A stretch of 64,000 bases of DNA, taken from the NCBI GenBank assembly GCA_029243485.1, contig JAQWRY010000075.1, positions 124,001 through 188,000 on the forward strand, in the 5' to 3' direction. This DNA comes from Candidatus Binatia bacterium. Its GTDB lineage: Bacteria > Desulfobacterota > Binatia > UBA12015. Shown piece by piece: positions 1-7,167 of this stretch. The position numbers and the translations under genes are program-made. The notes beneath the pieces are model-generated. The model was given only the letters and a program-made list of their open reading frames with translations. It was not told the DNA's origin and did no database searches. Numbering within the stretch: position 1 is the stretch's first letter; every line of letters begins with the position of its first letter.

Positions 1-702
1 CGCGACGAGAACTACCCGCGCCCCGCGCCGAGCGGCCGCGCGCGCGACGGCGAAGCCCATCTTCCCGGAGGACCGATTCGACAGGAAGCGAACCGGATCG
101 AGGTACTCCCGCGTCGGGCCCGCAGTGACCACTACCGCCTCACCGCGAAGATCATCGGGCGCGAGCGCCGCGGCCACCGCTTCGAGCAGAACGTCCGCAT
201 CCGGCAACCGACCGGGCCCATCGTAGCCGCACGCGAGTGCGCCCGAGTCCGGTTCGACCACGGCCCAACCGTGCGTGGTCAGCTTGGTCAGGTTCTCTTG
301 TACGATCGCGTTCTCGTACATGTGGACGTTCATCGCCGGAGCTACGACGACCGGCGCGCGGGTGGCGAGCAGAACCGTCGTGAGGAGATCGTCCGCCATT
401 CCACAGGCCGCCTTGGCGACGAGGTTCGCCGTCGCGGGCGCCAGGAGGATCACGTCGACGTTGTCCGCAAGATCGATGTGACCGATCTCCGACTCTTGCG
501 TGAGGTCGAACAACTCCGTCGCGACGGCCTCTCCGGACACGGTCTGGAGCGAGAGCGGTGTCACGAACTCCTGCGCCGCCCGCGTGAGGACGACCCGCAC
601 CCGTGCTCCGGCTTGGCGGAGCGCGCGCACGATCTCCGGGGCCTTATAAGCGGCGATCCCGCCGCTTACCCCGAGCAATACGGTCTTGCCGTCGAGCCTC
701 AC
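1..702 (-). CDS. coaBC: Phosphopantothenoylcysteine decarboxylase / phosphopantothenate-cysteine ligase (CoaBC), C-terminus cut by window edge
   Basis: Bifunctional flavoprotein of coenzyme A synthesis that adds cysteine to 4'-phosphopantothenate and decarboxylates the product. 234 codons are visible: the whole CoaC decarboxylase domain and the start of the CoaB ligase domain; the rest lies beyond base 1. The reading begins [20 protein letters not shown], the usual flavoprotein opening. Catalytic residues fall at the E. coli Dfp positions: His75 (GHIDLA), Asn125 (PAMN) and Cys158 (ACGYDGPGR). Start is GTG at 702, overlapping the TGA of the upstream membrane-protein gene (GTGA), so translation is probably coupled. 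It is the last visible member of an mrp-flippase-coaBC operon. Confidence 0.95.
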   Translation of the reverse strand, partial: MRLDGKTVLLGVSGGIAAYKAPEIVRALRQAGARVRVVLTRAAQEFVTPLSLQTVSGEAVATELFDLTQESEIGHIDLADNVDVILLAPATANLVAKAACGMADDLLTTVLLATRAPVVVAPAMNVHMYENAIVQENLTKLTTHGWAVVEPDSGALACGYDGPGRLPDADVLLEAVAAALAPDDLRGEAVVVTAGPTREYLDPVRFLSNRSSGKMGFAVARAAARRGARVVLVA

Positions 703-1694
703 GCCGACTCCTCCGACGAGGCCGCTTCACGAACGTCTGCTAGCGAGAGCTTCAGACGCGACATCGACCACATACCCATCAGCACAATCACGACGAGTTG
801 CACGAGCCAACTCAAGACGCCGAAGGTGAAGCCCATAGATTTCGGAATGTCGAAGAGCCCGAGCGCCACCTCCGAGCCCGCCCAGAACACCCCAATGAAA
901 CCCGGCGCAGAAGGCACCGAGACGGCCAGCGCGACAATGACCGTCGTGGCGAAACCCAGAGCGATCAGCGGAGCGTCGATGTCGAGTGCGAGCGCAACCG
1001 CCATGAAACTGCTGACGGTCAGGAGCCAGATGACGGTCGTGAAGACAAACACCGGCACGAGCACTCTCATGTCTGCGAGCCCGGCGAGACTGCGCAAGAA
1101 ACCGCGACCGGCCTCGCGCAGGATCCCGCCAAGGAACTCCGGCAACCAGCCTGCGACGACGTCGAGTTTCTGCTCGAGCCAGGGCGCCAGCCGGATCACG
1201 AGAACGACACCCGCGAGCGCCACGCCGACGCCGGCAGCGACGAAGCTGGTCTTGCCTTGAAGGAAATCGGCCTGCGGCACGAGGACCAACGTTAGGACCG
1301 CGAACAGACCGAGCATGATCAGATCACACAGGCGCTCGAGCGCGACCGTCGCGAGAGCCGCAGGAATGCTCACATAGCCGGACCGAGCGACGACAATCGG
1401 CTTGATCGCTTCGCCGGCACGCAGCGGCAACACCATGTTGCCCATGAACCCGATGTTCGTCGCGTCAAAGACGGGGGTGTCCCCGATCGGCCCGAGAGTC
1501 TCCAGGAGGATGCGCCAACGGCGTGCTCGCAGCCAAAGCGAACCGACGCTCGAGGCCACCAGGGGAATCAGCCAGATCAGGCGCGCATCGCCTAGGTCGT
1601 GAAGGAACTCGCCGAATTCGACGCCGGCCAGGCTGTACCAAAGCGCCGCCGCGGTGATGATCAGCGAGACTGCGATCTGAATGGCTCGACTCAC
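699..1694 (-). CDS. Flippase-like integral membrane protein, lysylphosphatidylglycerol synthase TM-domain family (UPF0104)
   Basis: 331-residue polytopic membrane protein beginning [20 protein letters not shown], with about eight hydrophobic segments. Its signatures ([10 protein letters not shown] near residue 60, [14 protein letters not shown] near 90, [10 protein letters not shown] near 265) are those of the LPG_synthase_TM family, found alone or fused to the MprF synthetase domain. Stand-alone members are thought to move or handle lipid-linked substrates, but the substrate here cannot be inferred. The ATG overlaps the stop of mrp by 4 bases and its stop overlaps the coaBC start, indicating one polycistronic transcript. 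A pathway link to either neighbour is not obvious. Confidence 0.8.
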   Translation of the reverse strand: MSRAIQIAVSLIITAAALWYSLAGVEFGEFLHDLGDARLIWLIPLVASSVGSLWLRARRWRILLETLGPIGDTPVFDATNIGFMGNMVLPLRAGEAIKPIVVARSGYVSIPAALATVALERLCDLIMLGLFAVLTLVLVPQADFLQGKTSFVAAGVGVALAGVVLVIRLAPWLEQKLDVVAGWLPEFLGGILREAGRGFLRSLAGLADMRVLVPVFVFTTVIWLLTVSSFMAVALALDIDAPLIALGFATTVIVALAVSVPSAPGFIGVFWAGSEVALGLFDIPKSMGFTFGVLSWLVQLVVIVLMGMWSMSRLKLSLADVREAASSEESA

Positions 1695-2779
1695 GCGCCG
1701 CGGGACGACGGTTCGGCCGCGACGATGCCGACCATGTCGGAGAGCTGGCTCGCGAGTTCGGTAAAGACCCGTGCGGCGTCTGAGTCGGGTGCAGCGGCTA
1801 CGATGGGCTGGCCTCCGTCACCGTGCTCGCGGACCGCCGCTTCGACGGGAATTCGCGCGAGGACCGGAAGGCCCGACGCCTCTGCTACGCGGTCGCCGCC
1901 CCCGTGCCCGAAGAGCGCCTCCTGTGCCCCGCACTCCGGACAGCGAAAGTGACTCATGTTCTCGATCACGCCGAGCATCGGAACCTGAACCTGACCGAAC
2001 ATTCGGAGCCCGCGCATCACGTCGCGCACCGCGACCTCCTGCGGCGTCGTGACGAGCACGGCCCCGCTGAGCGGCACCTGCTGCGCGAGCGTCAGTTGGG
2101 CATCCCCCGTCCCGGGCGGCAGATCGATCACGAGGATGTCGAGCGAGCCCCACATGCAGTCGCGCAGGAATTGCTGCAACAGTCCCGCGACCATGGGCCC
2201 GCGCCAGATGACGGGCGATTCCTCGTCCAGGAAGAAGCCCATCGAAACGCACTTCACTCCGTGCTGGACGACGGGATGGAACTTGTTCTCACCGGCTGCC
2301 TTAGGCCGCTGCTGAACCCCCATGAGGATCGGAAGGCTCGGACCGTAGACGTCGGCATCGAGCAGGCCCGTCTGGAAGCCGGCCTCGGCAAACGCACAGG
2401 CCAGGTTCGTGGCAACGGTCGATTTGCCCACCCCACCCTTGGCACTGGAAACGGCAATCACCGCTTTCACGTCCGGAAGCAGGATCTTGTCCGGCGTCGC
2501 TGGAGCCGCCGCCGGGGCCTGCGGCCTAGCCGCCGGCGCGGCGACTCGGATCTCGAGCCGAAGGCCCAGCGGAGCGAGGGCTGCCGCCATGTCGGTCTGC
2601 ATCTGCTCGGGCGGCTCCGTGCGCCCGGCGGGCAGGCGGAGGTTCACCCGAATGGCACCGTCGAGGCCCTCCAGGCCCGCCACCATGCCCAAAGTCACGA
2701 TGTCCCGAGGGAACCCGGGGTACGTAACGGAACGGAGTGCTTCCTTCGCGTCTTCGAGACTGGCCTTGTCGTCGCTCAT
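1691..2779 (-). CDS. mrp: Mrp/NBP35-family Fe-S cluster carrier ATPase (ApbC)
   Basis: 362-residue P-loop ATPase that binds and delivers Fe-S clusters to apoproteins in the cytosol. Residues 1-80 form a MIP18/DUF59-like domain. An Ala/Pro-rich linker (81-98) leads to the ATPase domain with the deviant Walker A AKGGVGKST (about 113-121). The C-x2-C that holds the bridging cluster is Cys280/Cys283 (FRCPECG). First gene of the operon with the flippase and coaBC; it is divergent from the polyprenyl synthase across a 76-bp gap that must hold both promoters. Fe-S delivery fits the nearby moaA, grxD and bolA genes functionally, though they are on the other strand. Confidence 0.93.
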   Translation of the reverse strand: MSDDKASLEDAKEALRSVTYPGFPRDIVTLGMVAGLEGLDGAIRVNLRLPAGRTEPPEQMQTDMAAALAPLGLRLEIRVAAPAARPQAPAAAPATPDKILLPDVKAVIAVSSAKGGVGKSTVATNLACAFAEAGFQTGLLDADVYGPSLPILMGVQQRPKAAGENKFHPVVQHGVKCVSMGFFLDEESPVIWRGPMVAGLLQQFLRDCMWGSLDILVIDLPPGTGDAQLTLAQQVPLSGAVLVTTPQEVAVRDVMRGLRMFGQVQVPMLGVIENMSHFRCPECGAQEALFGHGGGDRVAEASGLPVLARIPVEAAVREHGDGGQPIVAAAPDSDAARVFTELASQLSDMVGIVAAEPSSRGA

Positions 2780-2855
2780 GGGCTCGGTTACCCCCTAACA
2801 CAGGGGTTTCACGGCAACCAAAGAAGTGCTGCGAGCCTCACCGAACACGCTCCTC

Positions 2856-3851
2856 ATGACCCTTCCTTCGACCGGAACTGCGACGCGGGCCGCGTCGACA
2901 CCCGCGCCCCTGGCGCTGGTGTCCGAAGAGATGACACTCGTCGAGAAGCGCGTCTTGGAGCTATCGACCTCGCGCGAGCAGAAGTTGACCGACATCGCAG
3001 CCGATCTGATCGGTTCCGGCGGCAAGCGCGTCCGCCCGGCCCTGGCACTCATGGTCTTCCGGGCCGCCGGCGGTCAAGATCCGACCGACGTCATCGACAT
3101 CGGCGCCGCGCTCGAGCTCATTCACTCCGCGACGCTGCTCCACGACGACATCCTCGATTCGGGAATGACCCGGCGGGGCTCCCCCTCGCCGCTCGCCCGA
3201 TATGGCGTCGGCCCGACCCTGGTCACGGGGGACTTCCTGTTCAGCCGCGCCTTTGGGGTCGCGGGACGGTTCGACGCGATGATCGTCGGCTGGGCAACGG
3301 ACGCCTGCACGCAGCTCTGCGAAGGCGAGATCCTGCAGCAGCGCTTCCAGCACAATCCGGAAGTCACCGTCGACGACTACCTGCAGATCGCCGAGGCCAA
3401 GACGGCCTCGCTCTTCAGCCAGGCGGCACGCATCGGAGCCCACCTTGCCGGAGCGTCACCGAGCCTCGTCGATGCGATGTATCGACTCGGCTACGAGATC
3501 GGGATCGGCTTCCAGATGGTCGACGACCTCTTGGACGTCGTCGGGCCCGAGGAACTGATCGGCAAGCCGGTCGGCAGCGACATCCGCGAAGGATCCCCCG
3601 CGCTGCCCACGGTGCTCGGCCTCTCGCACCTCCCCGAACTCCGTCGCGCATTCCTCGACAAGGAACCGAGCGTGGACGCGATCACCCGAGCGGTGCAGGA
3701 ACTCCGTGACTCGGACGTCCTCGCGGAAGTGCGGCGCATCGCAACCGGGCGAATCCACGCGGCGCGCGAACAGATTGCTCTTCTGCCCAGATCGGAGTTT
3801 CGCGAAGGGCTCGAAGAGCTCTGCGAGATGCTCCTCGAACGCACCGGCTGA
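2856..3851 (+). CDS. Polyprenyl diphosphate synthase (octaprenyl/heptaprenyl type)
   Basis: All-trans prenyl chain elongation enzyme, adding isopentenyl diphosphate units to make the side chain of a quinone. The first aspartate-rich motif DDILD (97-101, no insertion) follows GGKRVRPAL; the second, DDLLD, lies near residue 220. Mg-diphosphate-binding arginines are present (MTRRG). 331 residues from the ATG at 2856, normal for IspB/HepS enzymes; an in-frame GTG ten codons upstream is a weaker alternative start. Product chain length cannot be read from sequence with certainty. Twelve bases separate it from moaA, so they are probably cotranscribed. Confidence 0.9.
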   Translation: MTLPSTGTATRAASTPAPLALVSEEMTLVEKRVLELSTSREQKLTDIAADLIGSGGKRVRPALALMVFRAAGGQDPTDVIDIGAALELIHSATLLHDDILDSGMTRRGSPSPLARYGVGPTLVTGDFLFSRAFGVAGRFDAMIVGWATDACTQLCEGEILQQRFQHNPEVTVDDYLQIAEAKTASLFSQAARIGAHLAGASPSLVDAMYRLGYEIGIGFQMVDDLLDVVGPEELIGKPVGSDIREGSPALPTVLGLSHLPELRRAFLDKEPSVDAITRAVQELRDSDVLAEVRRIATGRIHAAREQIALLPRSEFREGLEELCEMLLERTG

Positions 3852-3862
3852 AGGAGAGAGCC

Positions 3863-4852
3863 ATGCCGCGCGATCGCTTCCAACGCGAAATCGACTACCT
3901 GCGGATCTCCCTCACTGACCACTGCAACCTGCGCTGCGTCTACTGTATGCCTCTGACCGAGGTGAGCTATGCGCCGCCCGCGACCGCACTCAATCCGGAA
4001 GAGATCGAGCGCGTGGTGCGCGCCGCCGCCAGCATCGACTTTCGGAAGATAAGGCTCACCGGCGGCGAGCCGACCCTCCGCCCAGACCTCGTCGACATCG
4101 TGAAGCGAATCTCCCGCGTGTCGGGAATCGAAGACGTCGCGATGACGACAAACGGCATCCTGCTCTCTCGGATGGCCGTCACGCTGAAGCGGGCCGGCCT
4201 GAAACGCGTGAACATTCACGTCGACACGCTCAACCCGGAGCGGCTATCCCGCCTGATGCGGTGGGGAAAGCTCGACGACATCCAGCGCGGCATCGATGCC
4301 GCGGTCAATGCCGGCTTTTCGCCGCTGAAGCTGAACTGCGTCGTAACCAAGGGGTTCAACGAGGAAGACGTGGTCGACATGGCCCGTCTGACCCTGGAAC
4401 GAGACTGGCACGTCCGGTTCATCGAGCTGATGCCGCTCGGTGGTGGCGAGTGCGCCAAGATATCGGTCGACCGGTACGTCTCGAACGTGGACACCCGCCG
4501 GCGGATCGAAGAGGAGCTCGGGCCCCTCGAACGCGTGGAGCCGACCAACCCATCGGACGAGTCGAAGAACTTCCGGCTGGGCAACGGGTCGGGCATCGTC
4601 GGCTTCATCAGCCCCGTCTCGGAGCCCTACTGTGGAAGCTGCAACCGGATGCGGCTCACGTCCGACGGGCGCTTCCATCTGTGTCTGCTCAAAGACGACG
4701 AGCTCGACGTACAGGCCGCGCTACGCCGCGGTGCAGACGAAGCCGAGCTCGCCGAGATCCTCCTCGCGGCTGTCGGCGCCAAGCCTACGGGCCACTCCCT
4801 GGCCGAAGGCCACTCCACGCTCGACCGCTCGATGCACCATCTCGGAGGCTGA
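3863..4852 (+). CDS. moaA: GTP 3',8-cyclase MoaA (molybdenum cofactor synthesis)
   Basis: Radical SAM enzyme converting GTP to (8S)-3',8-cyclo-7,8-dihydroguanosine triphosphate in molybdopterin synthesis. The radical SAM cluster ligands are Cys21, Cys25 and Cys28 (CNLRCVYC). The C-terminal substrate cluster is held by Cys257, Cys260 and Cys274 (CGSCNRMRLTSDGRFHLC). The protein ends in HLGG, matching the conserved Gly-Gly tail. 329 residues, normal length. A GGAGAG ribosome binding site precedes the ATG. No other moa gene is in the window. Confidence 0.97.
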   Translation: MPRDRFQREIDYLRISLTDHCNLRCVYCMPLTEVSYAPPATALNPEEIERVVRAAASIDFRKIRLTGGEPTLRPDLVDIVKRISRVSGIEDVAMTTNGILLSRMAVTLKRAGLKRVNIHVDTLNPERLSRLMRWGKLDDIQRGIDAAVNAGFSPLKLNCVVTKGFNEEDVVDMARLTLERDWHVRFIELMPLGGGECAKISVDRYVSNVDTRRRIEEELGPLERVEPTNPSDESKNFRLGNGSGIVGFISPVSEPYCGSCNRMRLTSDGRFHLCLLKDDELDVQAALRRGADEAELAEILLAAVGAKPTGHSLAEGHSTLDRSMHHLGG

Positions 4853-4858
4853 CCCCAC

Positions 4859-5896
4859 ATGACGACCCGAGCGCAACCGGAAGCCGGCGCCCCGGAGCTC
4901 GTGATCGTGGGAGCCGGACCGGTCGGCCTATTCGCAGCGTACTACGCCGGCTTCCGCGGGCTGCGGTGGTTGATCCTCGAGTCACTCCCGTTCGTCGGTG
5001 GACAGATCGCAACGTTCTACGCCCAGAGCGCGATCTACGACGTGCCGGGCTTTCCGGAAGTCCGCGGCGACGAGCTCCTGCAACGCCTCGAAGCTCAGGC
5101 GCGAAGCTTTGCCGGCGAAATTCGGCTGGGCACCCGTGTCACCGGGTACGAGAGGACCAAGGGCGGTATTCGCATCGCCTGGTCGAGAGAGAACGAGGAG
5201 TGCGAGCCGGAACCGATCGAGGTCCCGGCAATCCTGCTGACGACGGGCATCGGCCGCTTCGCCCCCCAACCGATGCCGGACCCGCAGATCCAATCGTGGA
5301 ACGGCAAGGGCCTGACCTACCACCTCGACGACCCGACGCGTCTTTCGGGGCGACGCGCTCTCGTCGCCGGCGGCACGCAGCGCGGCGTCGAGATCGCCCT
5401 CGCCCTCGCCGAAGCGGGCGCCGAGACCACGCTCATCCACCGCCGCGACCGGCTCGCGATCCCACAGGACCTGAGAGACCGCTTCGATGCATCGGCGGTC
5501 TCCTTCCGGCCGCACCGCGAACTGGCCGCAATCGAGGGCTCGGCCACGGTCGAGCGCGCGATTCTCTCGGACCGTCGAGACGGCACCTCCGAAACCGTTG
5601 AAGTCGACGCCATAATCCCCTGCTTTGGATTTGCCGCCCACCGCGACGATCTCGCCGGGCTCGGTACGACCGCCGTCGACGGAGCGATCACCGTAGACTC
5701 CACCATGGCAGCCGCGCCAGGGGTCTGGGCGGCTGGGGATGCCGCGAGCTACCCCGGAAAAGTCCGCGTACTCGCTGCGGACTTCGGGGAGGCCTGTACC
5801 GCGGTCAACAACCTCACGAGCGCGCTCGTCCCCGACGCCCCCGTCTTCCCCGGCTATAGCTCCCACCGCGCCGGGGCGGCCCGACGCCCCGAGTAG
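4859..5896 (+). CDS. Thioredoxin-reductase-like FAD/NAD(P)H oxidoreductase (ferredoxin-NADP+ reductase type 2)
   Basis: 345-residue two-dinucleotide-domain flavoprotein. The FAD motif is VIVGAGPVGLFAAYYAG near residue 16, followed by FVGGQIATFY; the NADP domain is near residue 155 (RALVAGGTQRG); the C-terminal FAD contact is VWAAGDAASYPG. No CxxC redox pair lies between the domains, so this is not a thioredoxin reductase; the layout matches ferredoxin/flavodoxin-NADP+ reductase type 2 (YumC/YcgT-like). Expected to shuttle electrons between NADPH and a small ferredoxin. It follows moaA by 6 bp and probably shares its transcript. Confidence 0.82.
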   Translation: MTTRAQPEAGAPELVIVGAGPVGLFAAYYAGFRGLRWLILESLPFVGGQIATFYAQSAIYDVPGFPEVRGDELLQRLEAQARSFAGEIRLGTRVTGYERTKGGIRIAWSRENEECEPEPIEVPAILLTTGIGRFAPQPMPDPQIQSWNGKGLTYHLDDPTRLSGRRALVAGGTQRGVEIALALAEAGAETTLIHRRDRLAIPQDLRDRFDASAVSFRPHRELAAIEGSATVERAILSDRRDGTSETVEVDAIIPCFGFAAHRDDLAGLGTTAVDGAITVDSTMAAAPGVWAAGDAASYPGKVRVLAADFGEACTAVNNLTSALVPDAPVFPGYSSHRAGAARRPE

Positions 5897-5937
5897 CCTG
5901 CACTTGCCCCGCTGCGGTGCTACGTTGAGCGAGCACC

Positions 5938-6183
5938 ATGACCGCCGAAGAGATCCGACAGAAGATCGAGACCACGATCGAGGGCGCCAGCGCAGAGGTC
6001 CGTGACTACACGGGCAGCGGTGACCACTTCGAGGTCCTCGTGATCAGCAATGCCTTCGACGGCAAGCCCTTGGTGAAGCGACACAAGATGGTCTACGAGG
6101 CGCTCGGCGCCGCCGTAGACGGCACGAACATCCACGCACTCGCATTGAAGACCCTTACTCCGGCCCAGGCCTCCCAGGCCTGA
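5938..6183 (+). CDS. BolA family protein (first of two in the window)
   Basis: 81-residue BolA/IbaG-fold protein, starting MTAEEIRQKIETTIEGASAE and containing the family signature FDGKPLVKRHKMVYEALG. BolA proteins form cluster-bridged heterodimers with CGFS monothiol glutaredoxins and take part in Fe-S and iron handling. The next gene, 33 bp downstream, is exactly such a glutaredoxin, so the pair very probably acts together. The conserved His of RHKMVY is the usual cluster ligand. Confidence 0.92.
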   Translation: MTAEEIRQKIETTIEGASAEVRDYTGSGDHFEVLVISNAFDGKPLVKRHKMVYEALGAAVDGTNIHALALKTLTPAQASQA

Positions 6184-6216
6184 GTCCGGCCGTCACCCGA
6201 CAGAGAGAGAACGACT

Positions 6217-6537
6217 ATGGCCGAGAACGCTGCGGATCGAATCCAGAAGACCATCGACGACAATCGCGTCGTGATCTACATGAAGGGGACGCCGACGTTC
6301 CCGATGTGTGGATTCTCAGCCGCCACGATCGAGATCTTCAACGAGATCGGTGTGCCTTACGAGACTGTCGACGTCCTCACCGACCCAGAAATTCGCGAGG
6401 GCATCAAGCGGTTCTCCGAGTGGCCGACGATCCCGCAGGTCTACGTGAAGGGCGAGTTCGTGGGTGGCTGCGACATCATCCGTGAGATGCACGAGAGCGG
6501 CGAGCTCGCGCCGCTCGTCCAGCAAGCGCTGCAGTAG
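6217..6537 (+). CDS. grxD: Monothiol glutaredoxin, Grx4/GrxD type (CGFS)
   Basis: 106-residue glutaredoxin-fold protein with the single-cysteine active site CGFS (Cys31) preceded by KGTP and followed by the WPTIPQVYVKGEFVGGCDI glutathione-binding region. Grx4-type proteins bind a [2Fe-2S] cluster with glutathione and transfer it, alone or with BolA. It lies directly downstream of bolA with an AGAGAGA ribosome binding site and ends 8 bp from the convergent coaE gene. Confidence 0.96.
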   Translation: MAENAADRIQKTIDDNRVVIYMKGTPTFPMCGFSAATIEIFNEIGVPYETVDVLTDPEIREGIKRFSEWPTIPQVYVKGEFVGGCDIIREMHESGELAPLVQQALQ

Positions 6538-6545
6538 GCGACCGC

Positions 6546-7154
6546 TCAGTCGGCCGACGCGCGTTCGACCACGGCGGCGTACACACGCTCGAACTCATTG
6601 GCTGCGTGCTGCGTCGTGCTGGAGTTGTCGATGACGAAGTCGGCGAGTGCGGCCTTCTCTTCGACCGGCATCTGCGAGCGGATACGGTCCTCCGCTTCTT
6701 CACGAGAGAGACCGTTGCGGCCGGCCATGCGCTCGATCTGCGTCTCGCGGTCCGTGCGCACGACGACCAGAGGTCGCCAGGCGTCGACGTTTCCATTCTC
6801 GATGAGAAGCGCCGACTCGTAGACGACGAACGGAGCAACGCTCGCCTCCGCCGCGCGGAAGCGCTCGGCGATCAGTGCGCCGATGCGCGGATGCGTGATG
6901 GCCATCAGTCGCCGCCGCAAGCCGTCGTCGGCGAACACGATCTTTCCCAGGGCCGGCCGATCCAGGCTGCCATCCGGCGCGAGGATGCCCTCGCCGAACT
7001 CCGCAACCACGTCTGCGAGCCCCTCGCTCCCGGGCGAGACCGCGTCGCGAGCCGCCACGTCATCGTCAATGACCGGGACGTGGCGCTCCTCGAACAGCCG
7101 GCCGATCAGGCTCTTCCCGCAGGCGATTCCCCCCGTCAAACCTACCCGAAGCAC
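6546..7154 (-). CDS. coaE: Dephospho-CoA kinase
   Basis: Last enzyme of coenzyme A synthesis: phosphorylates the 3'-OH of dephospho-CoA with ATP. The P-loop is GGIACGKS (8-15). The adenylate-kinase-like lid and the motif ITHPRI (about 86-91) are conserved. 202 residues from GTG at 7154, the usual size. An open frame continues upstream of that GTG but overlaps the penicillin-acylase homologue and shows no similarity, so the GTG (beginning VLRVGLTGGIACGKS) is preferred. Thirteen bp downstream of the acylase-like gene, same strand. Confidence 0.94.
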   Translation of the reverse strand: MLRVGLTGGIACGKSLIGRLFEERHVPVIDDDVAARDAVSPGSEGLADVVAEFGEGILAPDGSLDRPALGKIVFADDGLRRRLMAITHPRIGALIAERFRAAEASVAPFVVYESALLIENGNVDAWRPLVVVRTDRETQIERMAGRNGLSREEAEDRIRSQMPVEEKAALADFVIDNSSTTQHAANEFERVYAAVVERASAD

Positions 7155-7167
7155 GGTCGCCTCCCGC

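Noticed and set aside
271-1295. Several long plus-strand open frames opposite coaBC and the flippase gene
   Set aside because: Arg/Pro-rich shadows of the minus-strand genes, as is common at this GC content.
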